DNA of 64,000 nucleotides from Channa striata (lineage: Eukaryota; Chordata; Actinopteri; Anabantiformes; Channidae). Positions 32,623 to 43,836 of the stretch are shown piece after piece. Below the pieces are notes generated by a model, which saw only the letters and a list, made by a program, of their open reading frames with translations, searched no databases and had not been told where the DNA came from. The translations under genes and the position numbers were made by a program. The stretch's first letter is position 1. Each line of letters opens with the position of its first letter. The stretch lies in assembly GCA_033026295.1 (NCBI GenBank), contig CM065180.1, positions 19,373,523 through 19,437,522 on the forward strand. Reading direction: 5' to 3'.

Positions 32623-33464
32623 GTCCAACTGTGTGTCCACTGTCCTCTGTCGTCCTCTCTGCAGACTGATAAATAGAGGTGAAGACATCTGAGTTTTGCA
32701 TTAACTCCTCCTGACCAGAGGTGGGAAGTGACAAATACGTTTTTACAGTCCATATAACTTGAGAATTAATTTTTCGAACCAACTCCTCCCTACATTGTAC
32801 TTCCAACTCTTTACATTTTCTAAACAGGAAGAGGAACAGTCTGGATTCACAAGCAGCAGGGTTTGAACCTCCACACTCCAGTTTTATTGTGACCTCACTG
32901 ACTGCAGGAGGCTTCTTACAGGTTTGACTATTAACATTAATATGATTTATTAAATGAATGCAATAATTTCTTTTAAATAGTTTCCTGTATAAACTTGGTT
33001 TATACGACAATGCAATGTTAAAAAAAAATAAAATAAAATAAAACACTAACAGAGCTTTCCCAGGTTGTCTGTAATTTAATTTTATTCTTTAAGACATAAT
33101 TAGAGCTGCTGTTTTCTGAGCGTAATGTTTCATATTGTGAGGAATTAATTTTAGTTCCCTAACTGTGGTCTTCAAAGTTGAAGTTTTATTTTAAGTTGGT
33201 TGTGAACATTATTAATCACCGTTTTTAACACAAACGTGACATTTTTCTGATACTCAAAATTTCATCGAGGTTAAAAAAAGAGACAGTAAATCACGTTGTA
33301 TTACAATTAGTTACAAATGCATTTCATTTTCAGTCTCAGTTTCTCATCACACTGTGGGGAATATTAGCAATATCATACAGTCAAGGTGAAGGTTTTATTT
33401 TAATTAGAGAAACTTGTATAATAACATTTTTTAAATATTGCAAATAAAAACCTGGAATTGTGAC

Positions 33465-33575
33465 TGTGGCTCTTATGATAAACAGCAGAATCTTTAGTCT
33501 TTACTTTGTTCATCTGGAGATAAACTTGCTGTCTGCGTTTGTCTCTGGAGACAGTAAAATGACCTTGGACATACT
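33465..33575 (-). pseudogene. IGHV FR3 relic
   Basis: Duplicate of 16,900-17,005, keeping a little more of FR3 (cttgctgtctgcgtttgtctc). Confidence 0.6.
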
Positions 33576-33891
33576 TTGGCCTAGTTTGCAGAATTACTCA
33601 TTTTTGCTCTTTGACTCTTTGAGTGTAAATGACTCTTACATCCCTGTTGGAAACAGCAGACTCCTCATGAACACAGGTAAATGTGCATCTGTTTCCAATG
33701 TAAAGCTTCAACCCAACCAGGAAAGAGAATGTCCAAATCTGAAACGTCCAAAATCTATCAAAAAAGTGCAAGTACTTGTATTATTTCTTGAAGATCAATA
33801 TAATTTTGGGGGGGGTGAGAAAATCTGAATTCATTCACGGTCTGAGGCTCCTCCTCTGGTGGTTTCATGTAACTAGTGTCAGACACTGAGG

Positions 33892-33930
33892 GGTTTTTGT
33901 TCAGCTCCACTGATGGTTTGTGTCACTGTG
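33892..33930 (-). promoter_or_regulatory. 23-RSS of the VH gene at 33931
   Basis: Heptamer CACAGTG (33924-33930), 23-bp spacer, nonamer ACAAAAACC. Confidence 0.93.
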
Positions 33931-34352
33931 AGTCTCTGGCACAGTGATACACAGCAGTGTCTTCAGGCTGGACATTCTGTCCATTTAGAGTCACTCTGTT
34001 CCTGGAAGTTTGTAGCTCAATACTGAACTTGTTCTTTAGTGAATCTTTGTAGTAAGAACCTCCTGTATATTTCATCCCAATCCACTCCAGTCCTTTTCCT
34101 GCAGCTTGTCTGATCCAAGCTGTGTAGGAGCTGCTCACAGAATAAGAGACCTGACAGGTGATGGACAGACGTTGACCTGGCTGCACAATCACAGACTCTG
34201 GCTGTGTCAACTCTTCACACTTCACACCTGTTAAAAGAAGAACATGAAATGAAATATCACGTTATGCTGCAAAAAACCTCATGACTTTGTCAAATCCAGA
34301 GAGACTCACAGGATCCAGCTGCCAACAGCAGCAGCAGAGCTACAGAGAACAT
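33931..34352 (-). CDS. ighv: IGHV gene, family B, apparently functional
   Basis: The leader exon is 34310-34352 (MFSVALLLLLAAGS). The V exon is 33931-34227: KCEELTQPESVIVQPGQ, SITCQVSYSVSSS, AWIRQAAGKGLEWIGMKYTG, KDSLKNKFSIELQTSRN and YHCARD. The residue before the second Cys is His instead of the usual Tyr; the Cys itself is kept. Octamer-like gtttgcat is at 34433-34440. Its duplicate at 17,356 has a stop. Confidence 0.9.
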
Positions 34353-34689
34353 GGTTTACAGTGACGTGACGTGAAGTCCACAGACAGTCTGATGTGAAGC
34401 TTTTATATCTGAGTGACAGGAAACATCAGTGAGTTTGCATAGACTCAAACATGGAACATGAATATTGGCCTAATTGGTGCCGATGACGTTGAATTTTTAA
34501 AAATGTTTCGTCTTTGGAGAAATAAAACAGTGGCTTGTAATTTGAAATAATGAATCTCTGGGTGTGACGTCAATATTAAAACATGATCTAATTTTATGAA
34601 TTTAAAGATAAGAATCACTACTTATAATGACATTTTTACTGCTGTTAGGAAAATGTCTATGATAGAAAACATTAAATTAACAATGTAAT

Positions 34690-34945
34690 GACAGAAGAAG
34701 TTGGTAACACAATATGTTCTTCAAAGCATCATTTTGGTTAAAGGCTCCTTCTCCATGTTGATGCATATTATTCATGCAGAATAAAATTATCATAAATAGT
34801 AAAATATTTATCACGATAGATGAAGATGGAGGAAGCAGATACAATGAAAACCTGACAAGCCTGACTGTAGATATTTGTGTGTGTCCACCAGAAACTCTTG
34901 GTATCAGCAACAATGTTCTACATGTAGTTAAAGTCGTAGTGGAAA
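34690..34945 (-). pseudogene. IGHV relic module (C scrap plus dead leader)
   Basis: Third copy of the module at 14,205 and 18,120, again with leader ATG changed to ACG (34,935-34,937). Confidence 0.65.
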
Positions 34946-34954
34946 TTTACATGT

Positions 34955-36045
34955 ACAATTAGGCATTTGTCAGACGCTTTTATCCAAAGCGACTTACAAG
35001 TGAGGAACAAACAAGCAATAAAATCTAAGTTACGGAGAAAAACATCAAAGTGCTATCAAATACGTATTACGGTTTCATGAGATGCAAGTAGAGAAAAAGC
35101 AGGAAGGTTTTTTTTTTTTAAGGAAGAAACGGAAGAGTTGTGTTTTGACCACTCTGTGGGCAAGAGACAGAGCTTGAACTTAATCCTCGCAGCTACAGGA
35201 AGCCAGTGCAGAGATCTGAAGAGCGGAGTTACATGAGTCCTTTTTTTGGCTGGTTGAAATAAGGCGTGCTGCCGCATTTTGGATCATCTGCAGGGGTTTT
35301 GCATGCCGGTAACCCCATCAACAGCGCATTGCAATAATCTAGACCAGATATGATCAATGCCTGCACGATGAGTTGGGTCGTGTACTCAGAGAGGTAGGGT
35401 CTGATCTTCCTGATGTTGTGGAGAGCAAATCTACACGACCTAGAGACTGAGGCGATGTGTTCCGTGAAGCTAAGTTGATCGTCAATGATGACCCCCAGAT
35501 TTCTGGCCGACTTAGCGGGAACAATCACTTCGGATCCACTGTTGATGCTGATGTCGTACTGTTACAACGGTTTGGGTGGGAAGACTAGAACCTCAGTCTT
35601 GGAGATGTTGAGCCGAAGATGTCTTTCTCTTATCCAGGCAGAGATGTCAGAGAGGCAGGCAGAGATGCGTGTCGAGACAGTGGAGTCATCTGGCGGAAAG
35701 GACAGGAAGAGCTGCGTATCATCCGCATAGCAGTAATATGAAAAGCCATGTGAATGGACGATAGAGCCCAGGGAAGAAGTATAGATGGAAAAAAGAAGAG
35801 GACCAAGAACCGAGCCCTGGTGTACACCAGTGGAGAGGACATGAGATTATGAATCACGCCCCTGCCAGGATACCTTGTAGGTTCGTCCAGACAAGTACGA
35901 CCGAAACCAGGCTAGAGCTGATTCAGAGACACCCAAGTCAGAGACTGTATTCAGGAGGATCTGGTGGTTTACAGTGTCAAAGGCTGCCGACAGGTCCAGT
36001 AGAATCAAGACAGAAGAATTCCCCGCAGCTTTAGCTTACATCAGT
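34955..36045 (-). mobile_element. L2-like LINE fragment, longer copy
   Basis: Same insertion as 18,375-19,205, so it predates the segmental duplication. Here the reverse transcriptase box YYCYADDTQ (about 35,718-35,745) and an upstream LDLSAAFDTVNHQ-type motif (35,950-36,030) survive, though frames are broken. Confidence 0.85.
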
Positions 36046-36261
36046 CTGGCTGGCTAGCCTATGTAGGATGTTTATGTTAGAATGAGGAAAGCAAATATAA
36101 ATGACTTTTTAATGGAATATAATTTGGCAAATTAGAATAAATGGTGATATGTAACTAAATCTGGGAAATATTATGCAAACTATCATATACTGTATATCTT
36201 CTTGGTCTCAAAGGTTTGATGGTGAGGAGAATAAAGACGTCTGTGATCGTGTGTGTCACCA

Positions 36262-36299
36262 AGTTGTTGTACAGATGTTCAACCTCCTGTGTCACTGTG
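36262..36299 (-). promoter_or_regulatory. RSS (22-bp spacer), weak nonamer, of VH at 36300
   Basis: Heptamer CACAGTG (36293-36299). The nonamer position reads ACAACAACT, three changes from ACAAAAACC, so efficiency is probably low. Confidence 0.75.
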
Positions 36300-36702
36300 A
36301 GTCTCGAGCACAATAATAAACAGCAGAATCTTCAGTTTTCAGACTGTTCATCTGCAGATACACCTGCTGTCTGCTGTTGTCTCTGGAGACTGTGAACCGG
36401 CCTTTCACTGACTGAGAGTAGTAGGTGGCACTACCGTCTTCTTCAATGCTCGCAACAAACTCCAGTTCTTTACCAGGAGCCTGTCTGACCCAGTTCATGT
36501 CATAGTCACTAAATGTGAATCCAGATCCAGTACAGGTCAGTCTGTGAGATTCTCCAGGTCTTTTAACAACTGGTTCAGATTCTGTCAGAGTCTGACCATC
36601 AACACCTGTAAATAAAAATTAAACAAACTAAATTAATTGTTAACAATTTGAACTTTTTCAAATCAAGATCAGTAATAAATGTCCACCTGCCCAGCAGATA
36701 GT
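36300..36702 (-). pseudogene. ighv: IGHV family A: open V exon, truncated leader
   Basis: The V exon (36,300-36,605) is open: TESEPVVKRPGE, LTCTGSGFTFSDYDMNWVRQAPGK, EEDGSATYYSQSVKGRF and YYCARD, close to the gene at 38,666. The leader exon starts normally at its donor (about 36,684) but is cut after DYLLG-type sequence. At about 36,703 it runs directly into the RSS spacer of the next VH (ctgatggtttgtgtcactgtg). The ATG and promoter are gone, so it cannot be transcribed as a normal VH. Confidence 0.85.
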
Positions 36703-36721
36703 CAAAACTGATGGTTTGTGT

Positions 36722-37147
36722 CACTGTGTCTCTCTGGCACAGTAATACACAGCAGTGTCTTCAGGCTGGACATTCTGTCCAATTAAAGTCACTCTGTTGC
36801 TGGAAGTTTGTAGCTCAATACTGAACTTGTTCTTCAGTGAATCTTTGTAGTATGAGGCTGAAGTGTGTCTCATCCCAATCCACTCCATTTCTTTTCCTGC
36901 AGCTTGTCTCGTTCAAGCTGTCCAGTAGCCTAGAGAATAAGAAACCTGACAGGTGATGGACAGACGTTGACCTGGCTGCACAGTCACAGACTCTGGCTGT
37001 GTCAACTCTTCACACTTCACACCTGTTAAAAGAAGAACATGAAATGAAATATCACGTTATGCTGCAAAAAACCTCATGACTTTGTCAAATCCAGAGAGAC
37101 TCACAGGATCCAGCTGCCAACAGCAGCAGCACAGTGAAGGAGAACAT
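36722..37147 (-). pseudogene. IGHV pseudogene, family B, stop and no nonamer
   Basis: The leader 37,105-37,147 is intact (MFSFTVLLLLAAGS). The V exon 36,729-37,022 has TGA in place of the core Trp (ACA GCT TGA ACG). The heptamer CACAGTG (36,722-36,728) remains, but its nonamer was removed by the deletion that joined it to the leader of the gene at 36,300. The octamer position is decayed (attttcat). Confidence 0.88.
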
Positions 37148-37316
37148 GGCTGGTATTGAAGGTGAAGAGATGAGGTGAACTTCTCTGTCTGCCACTGACT
37201 GTCTCATGTGAGGATTTCATTTATAGCTTTGTCAGCAGGACAATTTTCATAGAGACATGGGAGGTGATGGTCACATGGACGAGAGTCAAATTAGGGCAAA
37301 ACAGAGGAACCTGTTA

Positions 37317-37383
37317 ATATTATTATTATTGTTGTTATTGTTATTGTTATTAACAGTATTATTATTATTATTATTATTATTAT
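37317..37383. repeat. (ATT)n-type microsatellite
   Basis: Imperfect tattattatt and ttgttattg units over about 65 bp. Confidence 0.9.
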
Positions 37384-37505
37384 AGTATACTACTTATCTT
37401 ATATTACATTACATTACAATAGAAACACTTCTTGATAAAAAAATATCCCCTGAGATGATCATTGCAGTACAGACAAACTGAATGTTAGTTGTAAATACAG
37501 GAAGT

Positions 37506-37544
37506 AGTTTTTGTCGGACTCTCCTATTACTGTCTCTCACTGTG
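37506..37544 (-). promoter_or_regulatory. 23-RSS of the VH pseudogene at 37545
   Basis: Heptamer CACAGTG (37538-37544), 23-bp spacer, nonamer ACAAAAACT. Confidence 0.88.
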
Positions 37545-37878
37545 TCTTTGGCACAGGAATAAACTGCTGTGTCCTCAGTCTTCAGCTTGTTCATCTGTAG
37601 ATAAACTTTACTGCTGGATCTGCCCTGGACTGACTGGCAGTAATATATGGGTGAAGTAGCTGTGTGCACCAAAGAGATCCACTCCAGTCCTTTACCAGGA
37701 GCCTGTCTGATCCAGCACCACACTGAGCCTCCAAAGCTGAACCCAGATGTGGTGCAGGTGAGTCTGTGGGATTCTGCAGGTCTTTGAACTGCAGGTTCAG
37801 ACTCTGTTATGGTCCGACTTTTAGCGCCAGTTAAAGAAACTGAACAAACACCTAAAGTGTGATCTTTCTGTCGGCCAT
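37545..37878 (-). pseudogene. IGHV pseudogene, divergent A-like, FR3 deletion
   Basis: The frame is open from TITESEPAVQRPAES through SGFSFGGSVWCWIRQAPGK to AVYSCAKD. FR3 lacks about seven codons: VQGRSSSKVYL, where the FTISRDN block is gone. That would remove a core strand. The splice acceptor is absent (CTGGCGC where sisters have CAGGTG), and the leader frame from ATG 37,876-37,878 meets TAG after eight codons. Extra Cys residues stand in CDR1 and before QSVQG. Confidence 0.82.
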
Positions 37879-38284
37879 GTTGTCAGTGTGTTTAGTCTGT
37901 GATTCTCTTTAAAGGTGAAGTAAACTGGATCCCTGTGAGAATTTGTTTGCACTTCCTGTATCTTCTCCTTCATCACACTCTGCTTTTACAGTCAAATTCA
38001 GTGAAATAGTAACTAACAGAGAATCTCACTGGTAACTAGTAACTTCACAGTTATGGATTTATTGATTGATCGAGTCCAGTTTAGTTTTTTTAAATAAATG
38101 CCAAAAATGAAATGTAAACTTTAAACCTATCAATGAATCTGATAGTAGAGTTTGGTGCAGCTGGTTGAAGGTGTAGATTCTTTAAAATGACTTTAATACT
38201 TTAAATACGTTTGAATCCACAGACACACAGAGAATCATTGGGCGTCTAGAGGAACTGAAACCTGTGTGATCACATCACAAACAC

Positions 38285-38400
38285 TAACAGGAAACTGTCT
38301 GCTGTCGTCTCTGGAGGTGGAGAACCGGCCTTTGACTGACTCACAGTAGTGTGTGCTAGTGACTTTCATAGTGACAGACCGTTCCAGTCCTTTTCCAGGT
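38285..38400 (-). pseudogene. IGHV fragment, family A, FR2-FR3
   Basis: The plus strand shows gtcgtctctggaggtgg ... accggcctttgactgac and ccagtccttttccaggt. Both ends are missing and there is no RSS or leader. Confidence 0.7.
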
Positions 38401-38626
38401 TCTAATACAGCAGCTCTGCCATGAATTCAAGGATGTTTATGTTAAAATGAGGACAGTAAATATAAATTACATTTCAATAGAATATAATATGGCAAATTGG
38501 AATAAATGGTGATATGTTACGAAATCTGGGAAGTTTTATGCAAACTATCATATACTGTATATCTTCTTGGTCTAAAAGGTTTGATGGTGAGGAGAATAAA
38601 GACGTCTGAGGTCGTGTGTGTCACCA

Positions 38627-38665
38627 AGTTATTGTACAAATGTTCAACCACCTTCAGTCACTGTG
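38627..38665 (-). promoter_or_regulatory. 23-RSS with weak nonamer (VH at 38666)
   Basis: Heptamer CACAGTG (38659-38665), 23-bp spacer, nonamer ACAATAACT (two changes). Confidence 0.8.
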
Positions 38666-39115
38666 AGTCTCTGGCACAATAATAAACAGCAGAATCTTCA
38701 GTTTTCAGACTGTTCATCTGCAGAAACAGCTGCTGTCTGCTGTTGTCTCTGGAGATGGTGAACCGGCCTTTCACTGACTGAGAGTAATAGGTGGCACTAC
38801 CGTCTTCTTCAATGCTCGCAACCCACTCCAGTCCTTTTCCAGGAGTCTGTCTGACCCAGTTCATCTCATAGTCACTAAATGTGAATCCAGATCCAGTACA
38901 GGTCAGTCTGTGAGATTCTCCAGGTCTTTTAACAACTGGTTCAGATTCTGTCAGAGTCTGAGCATCAACACCTGCTGAGATGAAAAAATATTATAATTTT
39001 TGCTGTTAGTTGGGATGTTGCTTGAAAAATAAACGATTTCAATCTGGGATCAGTAAAATTCTTCACCTGTCCAGCAGAGAGTTAACAGCAGCAGTCCTGT
39101 CCTACAGTCCATCAT
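38666..39115 (-). CDS. ighv: IGHV gene, family A, probably functional
   Basis: The leader exon is 39067-39115 (MMDCRTGLLLLTLCWTG). The V exon is 38666-38971: TESEPVVKRPGE, LTCTGSGFTFSDY, EMNWVRQTPGKGLEWVASIEEDG, YYSQSVKGRFTISRDNS and YYCARD. CDR2 is the same as in the leaderless gene at 36,300, and their downstream flanks match. The poor nonamer is the only reservation. Octamer-like ttttgcat is at 39185-39192. Confidence 0.9.
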
Positions 39116-39439
39116 GTCCAACTGTGTGTCCACTGTCCTCTTGTCCTCTCTGCAGACTGATAAATAGAGGTGAAGACATCTGAGTTTTGCATTAACTCCT
39201 CCTGACCAGAGGTGGGAAGTGACAAATACGTTTTTACAGTCTGTATAACTTGAGAATTAATTTTTCGAACCAACTCCTCCCTACATTGTAACTCACATGT
39301 CTGTACTTCCAACTCTTTACATTTTCTAAACAGGAAGAGGAACAGTCTGGATTCACAAGCAGCAGGGTTTGAACCTCCACAGTCCAGTTTTATTGTAACC
39401 TCACTCACTGCAGGAGGCTTCTTACAGGTTTGCCAATTA

Positions 39440-40070
39440 ACAATATTACTATCATTTATTAAATGAATGCAATAATTTCATCCCAGTTTAACATCTGAGA
39501 CAGAAAATCAAATAGTATTAAAATTTGTTGCAACTGCTTTTCATTTTTAGTCTCAGTTTCTCATCACACTCTTTGGGGAATATTAGGAATATTATTCAGT
39601 TAAGGTGAAGGTTTTATTTTAAGTTAAGAAACGTTTGAAACTTCGATTTTTTATTCAGTAAGTTGAATTAATTAACCCTTAGTTGTAGTTTAACTTGAGC
39701 TAAAAACAAACAAAAAATTAACAACATGGCAGAGAATGATGAAAAACTTAAAAGGTTAAATAAAAAATTAATCTCGATTTATATACAGACTAAAAAAAAA
39801 ATTTACTTTTCTCTCTCTCAGCGTCACAGTAACATCTGCAGGGGTTTTTGTGCAGCTCAGTATGTTGAAATATTTAACTACTAACTGTGTTATAACTTGG
39901 GCTAAAAATGAACAAAAATGGCAACAAAAAGACAAAAACTGATTGTTGTTCAGTTGTTTGTTTTACATACTATAAAAAAAATTGTAATTCGATTCAAAAC
40001 AAATATTTATTTTGATAAAAACTAAAACTGAAAAAGCACTTTTCTATCAGTCAGCGTCACAGTAACATGT
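39440..40070. other. Intergenic with an orphan nonamer
   Basis: No gene. gcgtcacagtaacat.tgcagggg followed by a nonamer-like ggtttttgt (about 39,842-39,850) resembles the flank just before the RSS at 40,076, but no V follows. A local duplication of that flank is likely. Confidence 0.5.
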
Positions 40071-40075
40071 GCAGG

Positions 40076-40113
40076 GGTTTGTGTGCAGCTCTGTGGCTTC
40101 CTGTGTCACTGTG
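40076..40113 (-). promoter_or_regulatory. RSS (22-bp spacer) of the VH at 40114
   Basis: Heptamer CACAGTG (40107-40113), nonamer ACACAAACC (one change). Confidence 0.8.
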
Positions 40114-40551
40114 GCCTTCGAGCACAATAATAAACAGCAGAGTCTTCAGTCGTCAAGCTGTTCATCTGCAGATACACCTGATCCACGTTGTTGTCTCTGG
40201 AAATGGTGAAACGGTTCTGGACAGACGTGGAATAGCGTATAGTGCCTCCACTCGGAGCAGAAATGAAGGCAACCCACTCCAGTCCTTTTCCTTCAGCTTG
40301 TCTGATCCAGCTGATATGAGCATCATCATCAGATATTCCTGCATATGTGCAGGTGAGTTTGTGGGATTGTCCAGGCCTCTTTACCACTGGTTCAGACTCA
40401 GTCAGAGTCTGACTGCAAACACCTGAGGACAAAAGACAGTTTGATCAGAGCCGAGCCAAAGGAAACACAGACAAAGAAAAAGGCAGATGTGTGTGTGTTG
40501 ACCAGAAATTACTGGTAGAAGCAGGAAAGTTTAAGACGTAGTTAAAGTCAT
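40114..40551 (-). pseudogene. ighv: IGHV family A'': intact V exon, stop in leader
   Basis: The V exon (40,114-40,422) is open: CSQTLTESEPVVKRPGQ, LTCTYAGISDDDAHISWIRQAEGK, a long CDR2 (FISAPSGGT), VQNRFTISRDNN and YYCARRP. The leader exon 40,503-40,551 reads MTLTTS then TAA (40,531-40,533 plus strand tta), where the sister at 4,288-4,336 has TTA (Leu). The rest of the leader and the donor are normal. One base separates this from a usable gene. Confidence 0.88.
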
Positions 40552-41570
40552 GGTGGAAATGTGTCGTGTGTCGGGTTTGTGGGTTATTGTCATCATCTAA
40601 ACTCAATATTTATTGTTTGTTACATTCAAACTAGTTACAGATATACTGAGTGTTGTATTTCATTTTTATTGATATGATGGACAGACGTGAGTCCTGACAG
40701 ACATATATCCCATCAACTGTTTAATTCTGAGCTGGTCGATGGCTGCAGCTTTTCCTTGTGCACAGCAAACTGAAGCACACACACAGACACTTAGACATGA
40801 CTTAGAACAGACATTGTCATAAGTTTATATGGTTAAAAACCCCATAAAAACATTTGTTATAAATTGATAATCTCTTCACGTAATGTTCTATGGTCCATGA
40901 CACTATCGTCATCAGAAATACTCAGTCCTTTCCTGCCCTCTGCAGTTTATAAGGAGAGACTGCACACGGTCCTTATGACTAATGCACATTTACATATTTT
41001 AATATTTATGCTCTGTGTTTTGTTAGTAAAATGAGGGAATTAAAAAGTCTATCAAAACAGAAGATTTTCATTTCTTACAAATGAATGTTTGCAGTTATGT
41101 ATAAAAGATGTTAGAAATTCTGTTCTACAGCATAAAATACAATAGTTTCTATACAGCTTTAAAAAAAACTTAAAAGACGAAACAACTTAATATTTCATTA
41201 ATTCTTTTCATCAGTTCAAGTTCTCTCTGTCTGCAGAGATGAACTCGTACTGACTGATGGAGCTGAAGTTCCTGCTGATAGACACGTGCTCAAAGTCGAC
41301 TATTCAGAACACAAAGAACACACACCGAGTGTGTTGTGTTCAGTGAACACACCACATCTGGGAATCGAACCTTAGTTACACACGAGAGGCAAATATGACA
41401 CAGACTTTGCTCTTTGTTTTATGGGTGAAAATGCAGGATTATTATTCATGACAAAATTTACTTTACTTCACATCATTTAAAGGCTGTAAAATTTAAAGTG
41501 TGTATTGAAGTCAAAAAGATAGTTGTCTTTATTTAAAGTAAGGTAAAAAGTAAGGTAAAATATATATATA

Positions 41571-42378
41571 TACCGTAAATTCTGGACTATAGAGCGCACC
41601 TAAATTTAGGCCGCACCCGCTAAAATTTAAAAGAAATATATATTTTGTCACATATAAACCGCATCGGACTATAAGCCGCCAATATCCAGGCTGAGAAATA
41701 ATATCTGTTGTATGCGCTCCTACTCATTGTTCACAGTAGACATGAGGATGTTCTGTGCGCTGTTTTACCCGCATTACGGTAAAGAGTGCGTTTACGTGTA
41801 TGTGTGGCTGGTATAACACATGTCGAATGTACAGAGCCGACAAAAACGTCCTTGTTATAAATAAACGGCTTGTTCCATAGCCAAAGGAGAAGACGTGTCT
41901 TATTCTTCACGAATTACGCAGGAGTTGCTGCGCTCAACAAAAGATTTTGTACCATAAGTCTTTATTCATACACGCGCAACTGCGCAACTATTAAAGTCGC
42001 TTCATTCTCCCGTGCACTGAAACCACAAATCGCTATTCACCTTCCTCCTGAGCATTGAAACCACTGTCACACTCGATTTCCTTCACGGATAGCCAGATCG
42101 ATGGCTTCAAATTAAAAGCTGCATCATAGGAATTTCTTCGCGTGTTTTCCATTATGAGGGGGTGAGGGTGTAAAAATATTACCGTATTTTGCTGTTGTGC
42201 GTCTTGGGTTGCATGCGCTAAGAATAAAAACTGACGCTTTTTTGTTTGCACTGACTTCCATCTACAGCGCCCATCTGAGGGCTGCAGAAAAATTCATAGA
42301 AAAGCCGCATTTCTGTAAAAGCCGCATGGTTCAAAACGTCGGAAAAAAGTAGCGGCTTATGGTCCGGAAAATACGGTA
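41571..42378. mobile_element. Inverted-repeat transposon, 808 bp, TA-flanked
   Basis: Ends taccgtaaattctggactata and its imperfect complement (ggtccggaaaatacggta). It is related to the 406-bp element at 21,523 but reversed and longer. The paralogue near 5,660 is unoccupied (gtaaggtaaaaatatgtgtaaaa). No transposase motif is seen in the internal frames. Confidence 0.83.
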
Positions 42379-42433
42379 TATATATGTAAAAAATATTATT
42401 ATGATCAATATTGCAGTTATGGCAGGTTAAGTA

Positions 42434-42472
42434 GGTTTTTGTTCAGCTGTTCAACCAACTTCAGTCACTGTG
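42434..42472 (-). promoter_or_regulatory. 23-RSS of the VH gene at 42473
   Basis: Heptamer CACAGTG (42466-42472), 23-bp spacer, nonamer ACAAAAACC. Confidence 0.93.
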
Positions 42473-42901
42473 AGTCTCTGGCACAATAATAAACAGCAGA
42501 ATCTTCAGTTTTCAGACTGCTCATCTGCAGATACACCTGCTGTCTGCTGTCGTCTCTGGAGATGGTGAACCGGCCTTTGACTGAGTCTGAGTAGTAGATG
42601 TTAGTACTATAGATATAAGCGATCCACTCCAGTCCTTTTCCAGGAGCCTGTCTGACCCAGCTCATACCATAGCTGCTGAATGTGAATCCAGATCCAGTAC
42701 AGGTCAGTCTGTGAGATTCTCCAGGTCTTTTAACAACTGGTTCAGATTCTTTCAGAGTCTGAGCATCAACACCTAGAAGGAGAAGAACAAGAAATCAAAC
42801 TTCCATCTGTGATATTTCAGTAGTTTGTAGTTAAATGAAGTGTAAGTGTCACCTGTCCAGCAAAGAGTTAACAGCAACAGTCCTGTCCTACAGTCCATCA
42901 T
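42473..42901 (-). CDS. ighv: IGHV gene, family A, apparently functional
   Basis: The leader exon is 42853-42901 (MMDCRTGLLLLTLCWTG). The V exon is 42473-42772: QTLKESEPVVKRPGE, LTCTGSGFTFSSY, GMSWVRQAPGKGLEWIAYIYS, YYSDSVKGRFTISRDDS, LQMSSLKTED and YYCARD. The acceptor is CTTCTAG. Octamer-like ttttgcat is at 42974-42981. Downstream flank as at 5,758; upstream flank as at 1,115 and 22,562, so the unit is itself mosaic. Confidence 0.92.
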
Positions 42902-43442
42902 GTCCAACTGTGTGTCCTCTGTCCTCTGTCGTCCTCTCTGCAGACACATAAGTAGAGCTGGAGAACATCTGAGTTTTGCATTAACTCCTCCTCAAATGGC
43001 CGAAGCCAGAAACTCAAACAAGAACAGTGAGAACATGAAGACAACACGTTTGAATACGTGAACTTACAGCTGTAATTTAGACGTGTTTTTGATTCTGTCT
43101 TTCTTCTTTCTTCTGTCTCCTCCAAGATAAATTATTAGAGGAACGTTCTTTTTAACTCTAATAAAATGTGAGTATTACTTTATAGATTTACATCAGCTTT
43201 CTCTTCAATCACAGTCCTCAGATCATCTTAGAATAGTGGAGACTTTGTTTCTTACTGTGTGTTTTACTCCTGCTGTCATTACTGGGAACAATTACTGTTA
43301 GTTACAGCAAATAACCATGTTTTTGTTGAGCACAAGAAACAGGAAGTTACAAACCTCAACAACAGCTGATCTTTCCATAAGCTGCATTGTGTGGACAACT
43401 GTGTGTCTTAGTCATAACTGAGAAATTAGTACGAGTTACACA

Positions 43443-43720
43443 GACAGTCGCCTCCAAAAGTATTTGAACAGCAAGACTTTTTTTTATTTTGCTGTAAACT
43501 GAAGATCTGAGCAGGTTAAAGGTCAAAACATTTATCAATCCACATTGAAGATTGGACTTTTTGTGTAAAATGACTCACAGTCTCTCTCTGGGTTTTTCTG
43601 TTAAGCTTTAATGATAAACTTGTTTTTAGTGAATATTAGTTTTGTGTTTATCCAACACTGAGCAGGTAAAAGAAGGATTTATGAAGTTCACACGTATTTG
43701 GAGGCATTTTGAACAAACTG
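43443..43720. mobile_element. Possible Tc1-like short inverted-repeat element
   Basis: cgcctccaaaagtatttgaacag near 43,450 is partly mirrored by cacgtatttggaggcattttg near 43,695. Such paired ends are common on Tc1-type short elements in fish. I found no clear target duplication. Confidence 0.45.
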
Positions 43721-43836
43721 TATCATAAAGTATTAGAAAGTATTAGACAAAACGCACAAACACATTCAAATTTACATCATGTGACAATTTTTTAAACTGC
43801 AATAAAAAAAACATGTTTGTGTTAAAGTGTTTAGAT

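Larger units (their letters stand above)
31080..36290. repeat. Segmental duplication, copy 2
   Basis: See copy 1 at 14,505-19,440. This copy keeps a full last VH (36,300), a longer LINE and an open family-B VH (33,931). Confidence 0.9.
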
